DNA from: a bacterium
Lineage (GTDB): Bacteria > Cyanobacteriota > Vampirovibrionia > Obscuribacterales > Obscuribacteraceae
Length of the DNA stretch: 19,433 bases
Direction: 5' to 3'
Assembly (NCBI GenBank): GCA_030431355.1
Contig: JAUIJG010000038.1
Span: 1 to 19,433, forward strand
Positions 14,889 through 19,433 of this stretch are shown piece after piece. The notes beneath the pieces are model-generated. The model did not search any database and was not told where the DNA came from. It saw only the letters and a list, made by a program, of their open reading frames with translations. The translations under genes and the position numbers were made by a program. Position 1 is the first letter of the stretch, and each line of letters starts with the position of its first letter.

Positions 14889-15788
14889 ATGCGTCGCTCG
14901 AGACAGAAAGGTCGTAGTCACAGAAGCACTGGCGGTTCAAACCCTCCCAGTCAGGCAGGACCCACCGCTAAAGTCTACTTACCCTACGGTCTGGATATCA
15001 ACACAAACTTGGGTGAGGGATTCGGCCGTTACCGCATAGATGGCGAAGCAGATGTTTTGCCCTATGTCACTTCGGCCAACATCGCTTGCGGTGCCCATGC
15101 CGGTGACCCGGTTCTTATCGAGGAAGCCCTGGAAATGGTCCGCTATTATGGACTTTCTCTTGGGGCTCATGTTGGATACCCGGATCTTGCAGGTTTTGGA
15201 CGTCGCGAGATCCATCTCACCACCGCAGAGCTTAGAGCCTCGGTTCTTTATCAGCTAGGTGCTCTTTCTGGAATGGCTCGCACCCTCGGATTTGAAATTA
15301 CCCAGGTGCGTCCCCATGGATTTTTGTATCGGCAAATGTCCCAGGATGTTCGTATCGCATCCATAGTCGCCAAAGCGATTCATGAGATTGACCCCTGGTT
15401 GGTACTTATCGGACCGGCCACCAGCTCAATCTTGACTGCCGGTGAGAGAGCGGGAATTAGAGTGGCCATGGAAGCCTGGGTGGATCGGGCTTATGACAGT
15501 CGTGGCAACCTCTTGCCCCACACCCATAGTCGCGCCATCATCAAAAATCCGAACGAGATTATCAAACAGGCTAAAAACCTCATTTATAAGAGGCAGGTAA
15601 TAGCTAACGATGGCACTATCGTGAAAATGGACTTTCAGACAATCCATCTCCATGCCGGTATGGCTGATGCTGAGAACGTCGCCGAGGAAGTACGAAGAAT
15701 GGTTCCCCATGCCTGCAGCCTCACATCAGAGCCCTACTCCGTGGAGCAAGATTCCAGAGCTTCTAACCCGGAAGTAGCCTTCTCCTGA
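14889..15788 (+). CDS. LamB/YcsF (PxpA-type 5-oxoprolinase subunit A) homologue, divergent active site
   Basis: 299 residues. PxpA works with PxpB/PxpC to open 5-oxoproline. Core family motifs are present: LDINTNLGEGFG, TSANIACGAHAGDP, LGAHVGYPDLAGFGRRE, LYQLGALSGMAR, VRPHGFLYRQ, DPWLVLIGPA, WVDRAYDSRGNLLPH. Several normally fixed positions differ: LNxDLGE has become INTNLGE (Asp to Asn), VPR has become LPH, and the C-terminal HGD has become HAG (IHLHAGMAD). There is also a basic, Ser/Gly-rich N-terminal extension of about 35 residues (RRSRQKGRSHRS) and a C-terminal tail. Start: ATG 14889 with GGAG seven nt upstream; a longer frame from TTG 14874 overlaps that site. No pxpB or pxpC lies nearby. 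It may be a paralogue with another substrate. Family membership is strong, activity uncertain. Confidence 0.85.
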   Translation: MRRSRQKGRSHRSTGGSNPPSQAGPTAKVYLPYGLDINTNLGEGFGRYRIDGEADVLPYVTSANIACGAHAGDPVLIEEALEMVRYYGLSLGAHVGYPDLAGFGRREIHLTTAELRASVLYQLGALSGMARTLGFEITQVRPHGFLYRQMSQDVRIASIVAKAIHEIDPWLVLIGPATSSILTAGERAGIRVAMEAWVDRAYDSRGNLLPHTHSRAIIKNPNEIIKQAKNLIYKRQVIANDGTIVKMDFQTIHLHAGMADAENVAEEVRRMVPHACSLTSEPYSVEQDSRASNPEVAFS

Positions 15789-15796
15789 CGCTCAGG
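15784..15796. terminator. Tiny hairpin CCTGA-CGC-TCAGG at a convergent junction
   Basis: Perfect 5-bp stem with a 3-nt loop spanning the stop of the PxpA-like gene and the stop of the metallopeptidase gene, which are only three nt apart. Short, with no T-run; a weak candidate. Confidence 0.25.
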
Positions 15797-16325
15797 GTAA
15801 TCGTTTTTCCGGCGGTACGATCTCGTCATACCAGCTGCCATAGTATTCGGGATAGTCTTCCCCGGTGGTTGAAGTAATTGTCTTTTCAAGCGCTTTTTTA
15901 ATCGCTTTGCGCCCACCCCGTCGATATCTCCGGAGCCATTCCAGCTCTTTCGGCTGTATCTTCACGCCGGCTTTTATTAGCTCTTTGACGATCAAGATTT
16001 CGTGGACGATGGCTTCGGTCTCTTCGTCCAGGCAACGGTCTATAAACTCTTGTCTTCCAGTCTCTCCCGGCACTGGGTCCATGGTGGGTCTCACCAGTGC
16101 GTGAACAAACTCATGGGCGATACTGATCAGTTTGTAATTTCGCGGACACCATTTGCCTATGTAGATTGTTCTCTTGCTGCGGTCATAGTAGGCTCTACAG
16201 GGTCCATTCACCAGCCTGATCTTGACTCCGTCTTCCCTGATTTTTTGGATGTCGGCAACCAGAGTTGGACACTTTTTGGCTGTCTCAACAAATTTCTTTC
16301 CAAATTGCCGTCTTAAATTGCGCAC
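15792..16325 (-). CDS. Small HEXXH zinc metallopeptidase-like protein
   Basis: 177 residues. The motif ISIAHEFVHALVRP has HEXXH at His71-Glu72-X2-His75, two zinc ligands and the catalytic Glu; DEETEAIVHE (about 100-109) supplies likely third-ligand Glu residues (Glu102 or Glu104) in the following helix, a gluzincin-like arrangement. Before it, GPCRAYYDRSKRTIYIG looks like the edge strand common in such minimal peptidases. No signal peptide, so it is probably cytosolic, although the chain is Lys/Arg-rich. It resembles uncharacterised putative metallopeptidase families (DUF6782-type, from memory). The start is GTG at 16325-16323: no SD precedes it and a promoter lies just upstream, so the mRNA may be nearly leaderless. 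Convergent with the PxpA-like gene by three nt. Substrate unknown. Confidence 0.75.
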   Translation of the reverse strand: MRNLRRQFGKKFVETAKKCPTLVADIQKIREDGVKIRLVNGPCRAYYDRSKRTIYIGKWCPRNYKLISIAHEFVHALVRPTMDPVPGETGRQEFIDRCLDEETEAIVHEILIVKELIKAGVKIQPKELEWLRRYRRGGRKAIKKALEKTITSTTGEDYPEYYGSWYDEIVPPEKRLP

Positions 16326-16337
16326 TTTTCAGGTTTA

Positions 16338-16366
16338 ATATTAAAAAAATCGGTATCGGGTTCCAA
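16338..16366 (-). promoter_or_regulatory. Candidate promoter of the metallopeptidase gene
   Basis: Reading leftward: TTGGAA (16366-16361), exactly 17 nt, TAATAT (16343-16338). The expected start point near 16331 is only about six nt before the GTG codon at 16325, which agrees with the lack of a ribosome site. Confidence 0.4.
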
Positions 16367-16457
16367 TATTAATTCTATAATACTTTTTCCGGCTTTGAAA
16401 GCTCTGTAAATGCTCGTATATAGCGGGCTGGCGGCGCCTGTCAAGGGTGCCGGTGTT

Positions 16458-16486
16458 TTGCCGCTGCATTAATTATGCTTAATAAT
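16458..16486 (+). promoter_or_regulatory. Candidate sigma70 promoter of the LuxR-type regulator
   Basis: TTGCCG (four of six), 17-nt spacer, AATAAT (five of six). The start point would be near 16493, giving a leader of about 185 nt that contains the inverted-repeat cluster. Confidence 0.4.
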
Positions 16487-16515
16487 GATGAAATTCCACA
16501 ATTCCTCTACTTATT

Positions 16516-16559
16516 GGCATTTTTGCCCCCGGCTGAAAAACATTGCCGGGCATGGCAAT
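16516..16559 (+). repeat. Cluster of overlapping inverted repeats in the leader
   Basis: Three stems in 44 nt: GGCA (16516-16519) with TGCC (16524-16527); CCCGGC (16528-16533) with GCCGGG (16545-16550); ATTGCC (16542-16547) with GGCAAT (16554-16559). The second and third share 16545-16547, so they cannot form at once. The set could be an RNA switch or attenuator, a multi-site operator, or chance. Confidence 0.45.
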
Positions 16560-16676
16560 AGCGTGTTGCTTCAACTTTATCTTTGATTGCCGAGAAGCAG
16601 AGCCTGACCTGTTTAGGGTAAGCGTGTTCACCTGAATAAAGTATCTTGGTAATAAGCGTTTCTATGGTATCTGGCA

Positions 16677-18455
16677 TTGGTCTCTTCTCGAAAAAAGGAA
16701 AGTTACGCGCTTCACACAGGTGATCAGGACTTTTTAGGCTTGCTTATTCGGCTAGAAGAAGTTCTCGACAGCAGCCTGACCGGAGTCGGTCTTGAAGTGC
16801 TCCATCGTCTTAGCAAACTTCTAGCCGTTCAATCTTCCATAGAACATGCGGCTATCTTTCTCGAGTCTCGGGATATCCAGGGTAGTGAGTGCCAGGAGGC
16901 AAGGCACTCTAAGAAGTTGATATGCCTGGAAGGAGTCAGCGATCTTTCCGGGAGTTTGCAAAAACTGGAGCTTAAGCGATCGTCCCGGTTTGCCAAGCGT
17001 CTGATGGACGGGGAGGCTATTGATACCTCAGAAATAACCAGGGATTTTGCCGGACAGATAGAGGCGTTATTCCCAGACCAATCCGGCGAACTACTTCTTT
17101 TTCCGGTAGTTGAGCATCAGAATTTGAAAGGACTTATCCTTCTCCAGCTCCAGTCCCAGTTTTCCGATAAAGATGAACCGTATGACAATCTGCTCAAGTT
17201 CCTTAAATTGCTGAGCGCCACCCTTTTGAATCGAGTGAGACGGTCTTCCGGTGGCGAATTTGGTGAATTTCAAGAATGGTTATTTGACCAGTTCAGCTAT
17301 CCGGTTTTTTTGATCGATACGAGAACCAAGCGTATAGTGCGAGCCAACAAGGCAGTGGAACAGGCTCTTAGTGCTGAAGATTCAGTCTCTCCGGCAAATC
17401 TCGTTGCCCTTGTGGAGAGCACTGTTGAGAAAGTCGGTTCTAGAAATCCTCTGGTTTGGTGCAAAGCTTATTTGCCAAACTTGTACGGCGACTTCTACAT
17501 CGTCTGTACATCTTTCTCCGTTGAGAGTCCGGAGCATGTTTGCGCAGCTCTATTGCCTTCCAACGACAAGCGCTGGGATTTCGTTCGATTGCTTAAGAAA
17601 CTTGCCGTAGGGAATCTGGCCGCGGAAGCTTCTGTGAAACAACTCTACTGGGATCGTCTGGTACAGCAAGTAGCCACCAGGCTCCATTCTTCTCTTGATC
17701 TCAACATTGTTTTGCAGTTGCTTGTGGACAATCTTGGGCAGTGTCTAAATGCTTCTCGTTGTTTATTCGTGAAAAGTGAGCCGACATCAATGGTGGTGTC
17801 ACATGAATATTCCGATCCCAGCATCTCGCCTTTAGGCTTGGGGCGCACATCGGGTTTCCCTGAGTCGGTGATCAGTCTTTTCAGGGCAGGTCCGCTCTCC
17901 CTTTCGGATGTGACAGCCCTTCGTCATGGCAGCACTATTTCGGGAGCTGATGTGAGCAGCATGCTGAACGCCGGAATCAATAGTCTTGCTGGTGCGCCTC
18001 TGGTCTGCAGAGGGGTCATGTTCGGAGTACTAATAATTATTCAGGAAGGTGATAACCGCGAGTGGACCAGCAATGAGATGGAGTTGATCCGTGTCGCTGC
18101 CAGGCACGCTGCCGGAGCCATCGAGTTGTGTCTGGAGCATCAGAAGGTGAAAGACCAGCTTTATCACGCAAGCACATTCCGCAATGTCGATAGCAGGCAA
18201 GACGTTGATAAGGCGTCCAGTAGTCCGGTTAGATCTCAGAAAATTGATGCCAAGGTTGATGCTCCTCACTTATCGAAGAGGGAGTTGGAAGTGCTGCGCC
18301 TGATCGCTTCAGGTCTTTCCAACAAAGAGATTGCAGGCAGGTTGTTCCTTACCGCATCCACCGTTGAGTTGCATGCTTCAAGGATGAGAAAGAAGCTTAA
18401 GATGAAGAGTCGAACCCAGCTGGTTAAATATGCTTGCGATCACGGACTTGTATAG
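16677..18455 (+). CDS. GAF/PAS sensor protein with LuxR-type DNA-binding domain
   Basis: 592 residues. Domains in order: an N-terminal GAF-like region (about 18-190: SLTGVGLEVLHRLSKLLA ... ELLLFPVVEHQNLKGLILL), a PAS-like segment (about 200-300: FSYPVFLIDTRTKRIVRANKAVE), a second, clearer GAF domain (about 325-490: VATRLHSSLDLNIVLQLLV ... LAGAPLVCRGVMFGVLIII), a Ser-rich linker, and a LuxR-family helix-turn-helix (530-592: LSKRELEVLRLIASGLSNKEIAGRLFLTASTVELHASRMRKKL). No receiver domain, so it likely senses a small ligand, redox or light cue directly in the cytosol and binds DNA. Start: TTG 16677 is the only reasonable codon (a TAA lies 24 nt upstream and no ATG appears until far inside); the ribosome site is poor. 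The upstream leader with competing inverted repeats hints at post-transcriptional control. Confidence 0.85.
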   Translation: MVSSRKKESYALHTGDQDFLGLLIRLEEVLDSSLTGVGLEVLHRLSKLLAVQSSIEHAAIFLESRDIQGSECQEARHSKKLICLEGVSDLSGSLQKLELKRSSRFAKRLMDGEAIDTSEITRDFAGQIEALFPDQSGELLLFPVVEHQNLKGLILLQLQSQFSDKDEPYDNLLKFLKLLSATLLNRVRRSSGGEFGEFQEWLFDQFSYPVFLIDTRTKRIVRANKAVEQALSAEDSVSPANLVALVESTVEKVGSRNPLVWCKAYLPNLYGDFYIVCTSFSVESPEHVCAALLPSNDKRWDFVRLLKKLAVGNLAAEASVKQLYWDRLVQQVATRLHSSLDLNIVLQLLVDNLGQCLNASRCLFVKSEPTSMVVSHEYSDPSISPLGLGRTSGFPESVISLFRAGPLSLSDVTALRHGSTISGADVSSMLNAGINSLAGAPLVCRGVMFGVLIIIQEGDNREWTSNEMELIRVAARHAAGAIELCLEHQKVKDQLYHASTFRNVDSRQDVDKASSSPVRSQKIDAKVDAPHLSKRELEVLRLIASGLSNKEIAGRLFLTASTVELHASRMRKKLKMKSRTQLVKYACDHGLV

Positions 18456-18469
18456 CGGTATTTACCGCT
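18454..18469. terminator. Hairpin AGCGGT-ATTT-ACCGCT at a convergent junction
   Basis: Perfect 6-bp GC-rich stem with loop ATTT, starting inside the LuxR-regulator stop codon and lying 22 nt from the stop of the convergent DUF58 gene. Same stem length and loop as the hairpin at 6480-6495. No strong T-run. Confidence 0.45.
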
Positions 18470-18490
18470 TCTGGCAGAACTAATTCCGGT

Positions 18491-19433
18491 CTAGAGCCGC
18501 CCTCTGGTTTTTACATCCAGGTATGAATCCACCAGTCGATCGGACAGCTCCTGGGGCGGACAGTCGAGGATCAAGCAGCCTCTTCTTTGTAAAACAGAGA
18601 GAGCCAGCTCTCTCTGGGACAAAAGATCCGTTGCTATCGCTCTCTGATAAAGAGAGGTAAGAACCTTGTCTTTCTGTGTCTCTTCTTCCGGGTTCCTCAA
18701 GGTGGTATTTGCCACCTGGGTTATCTGTCTGTCTTTGAGAGTGACGCAGAAAGGTAGATGTTTACCTCGCAGGCTTGCCAGTCCGGAGAGCAGATAATGT
18801 GATCCGATTGGGTCGGTCAAGTCTGTCAGCACCACTATCAGTGCCCTGCCCTTTTGGGCGGAAGCGAAGTAGGAGAGCATACCTACATAGTCCGGTTCCA
18901 CCATCTTCGGCTCCACATCAAAGGTCGATTCCAGGATCTTTTTCATGTAGCTTTTTCCTCGTTTCGGAGGAAGATATAAAAGAGGTTTATCGGCAAAGAT
19001 TCCCAGACCCACCTGATCGTTGTGTGTGAGACCTGTCAGGGCGAGGCAGAGCGCTGCGTTGAGAGCGTGGTCAAAGCGTTTCAAACCTTCCAGGTCAGAA
19101 CACATCATTCTGCCGGCATCCAGCAGGATTAGAAGTCTCTGTTCCTGCTCCACTTCATAGGTTCTCACCACCGGTCTGTCTCGACGAGCTGTGGCTTTCC
19201 AGTCGATCGCCTTGGTGTCGTCACCCACCGTGTATTCTCTCAGTGAGGCAAAATCTGTTCCCTGACCCCTTTTCCTTTGATGCAGCTCACCCAGCTCGGT
19301 GGAGTGCGCAAGTTTTATGGACAGTTCGTGCAGCTTCTTAAGGTCGCTAAAAACTTTGATTTTCTCAGTGGTGGGAATCACTTTTTGACGCCAGAACAAA
19401 CCGAAGCTGCTCAAGTATCTGATGGTAATATTG
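18491..19433 (-). CDS. DUF58 domain protein (5' end outside window)
   Basis: The reading frame runs open to the right edge, so the N-terminus is cut. A TTG at 19414 could be read as a start, but the residues before it (ITIRYLSSFGLFWRQ) match the typical upstream part of DUF58 proteins, where a beta domain after two membrane helices precedes this region. Seen: VFSDLKKLHEL, GQGTDFASLREYTVGDDTKAIDWKATARRDRPVV, and the von Willebrand-A-like strand RLLILLDAGRMM, then VVLTDLTDP later in the domain. DUF58 proteins usually pair with MoxR AAA+ ATPases, in membrane-associated chaperone or assembly systems; that partner would lie to the right and cannot be seen. Convergent with the LuxR-type regulator. 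Exact role unknown. Confidence 0.88.
   Translation of the reverse strand, partial: NITIRYLSSFGLFWRQKVIPTTEKIKVFSDLKKLHELSIKLAHSTELGELHQRKRGQGTDFASLREYTVGDDTKAIDWKATARRDRPVVRTYEVEQEQRLLILLDAGRMMCSDLEGLKRFDHALNAALCLALTGLTHNDQVGLGIFADKPLLYLPPKRGKSYMKKILESTFDVEPKMVEPDYVGMLSYFASAQKGRALIVVLTDLTDPIGSHYLLSGLASLRGKHLPFCVTLKDRQITQVANTTLRNPEEETQKDKVLTSLYQRAIATDLLSQRELALSVLQRRGCLILDCPPQELSDRLVDSYLDVKTRGRL

Larger units (their letters stand above)
16326..16676. promoter_or_regulatory. Divergent regulatory region before the LuxR-type regulator
   Basis: A 351-nt gap with no gene. It holds the leftward promoter candidate at 16338-16366, a rightward candidate at 16458-16486 and a cluster of inverted repeats at 16516-16559, then a featureless stretch up to the TTG start at 16677. 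A TATAAT at 16376-16381 has no acceptable -35 partner. Confidence 0.5.

Noticed and set aside
14931..14947. GGCGGTTCAAACCCTCC resembles the T-arm of a tRNA
   Set aside because: The stem has a central mismatch, and no matching acceptor, D-arm or anticodon arm can be found around it. It is inside the basic N-terminal part of the PxpA-like gene.

Overview
The window looks like the chromosome of a diderm (Gram-negative-type) bacterium. It carries a Kdo-8-phosphate synthase for LPS core synthesis, several exported proteins with signal peptides, an ECF sigma/anti-sigma pair with a Spy/CpxP-like periplasmic protein, and a cyanobacterial-style arrangement in which a SufR-type iron-sulfur repressor is divergent from suf genes. 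A GH57 branching enzyme and a pyruvate kinase with the K+-independent signature also fit a cyanobacterial-lineage organism. No photosynthesis genes are present, so a non-photosynthetic relative (Melainabacteria/Vampirovibrionia, Obscuribacterales-like) is my best guess. That placement is inference and was not tested by any search. I saw no tRNA, rRNA, insertion sequence, CRISPR array, prophage gene or replication origin.

Layout. (1) 1-2636: sufC and a sufB cut by the left edge run leftward. A 455-nt regulatory gap separates them from a rightward sufR-like regulator. (2) 2649-5849: a leftward central-carbon pair, GH57 glucan branching enzyme then pyruvate kinase, both apparently starting with TTG. 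(3) 6125-6828: a small basic protein of unknown function and a convergent DUF167/YggU protein, with two hairpins between them. (4) 6901-10331: kdsA overlaps by 4 nt (GTGA) a large exported protein that combines a LolA-like region, two retropepsin-like domains in one chain and a TPR tail. (5) 10328-10981: an exported dual-specificity/tyrosine phosphatase on the other strand, tail-to-tail with a 4-nt overlap. (6) 11041-13451: an ECF sigma factor, a transmembrane zinc-finger anti-sigma factor and a Spy/CpxP-like exported protein, closely packed and probably an envelope-stress operon. (7) 13490-14665: an exported TPR protein with a long Lys/Pro-rich tail, leftward. (8) 14889-16325: a divergent PxpA (LamB/YcsF) homologue facing a small HEXXH metallopeptidase. 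(9) 16677-18455: a sensor/regulator with GAF-PAS-GAF-like regions and a LuxR DNA-binding domain, preceded by a leader rich in inverted repeats. (10) 18491-19433: a DUF58 protein cut by the right edge.

Genes are dense and strands switch often, with several tail-to-tail junctions separated by fewer than 60 nt and marked by short hairpins. The parts most worth a second look are the two-domain retropepsin fusion coupled to kdsA, the sigma/anti-sigma/Spy-like module, the PxpA homologue with changed active-site motifs, the SufR homologue with changed cysteine spacing, and the leader ahead of the LuxR regulator.
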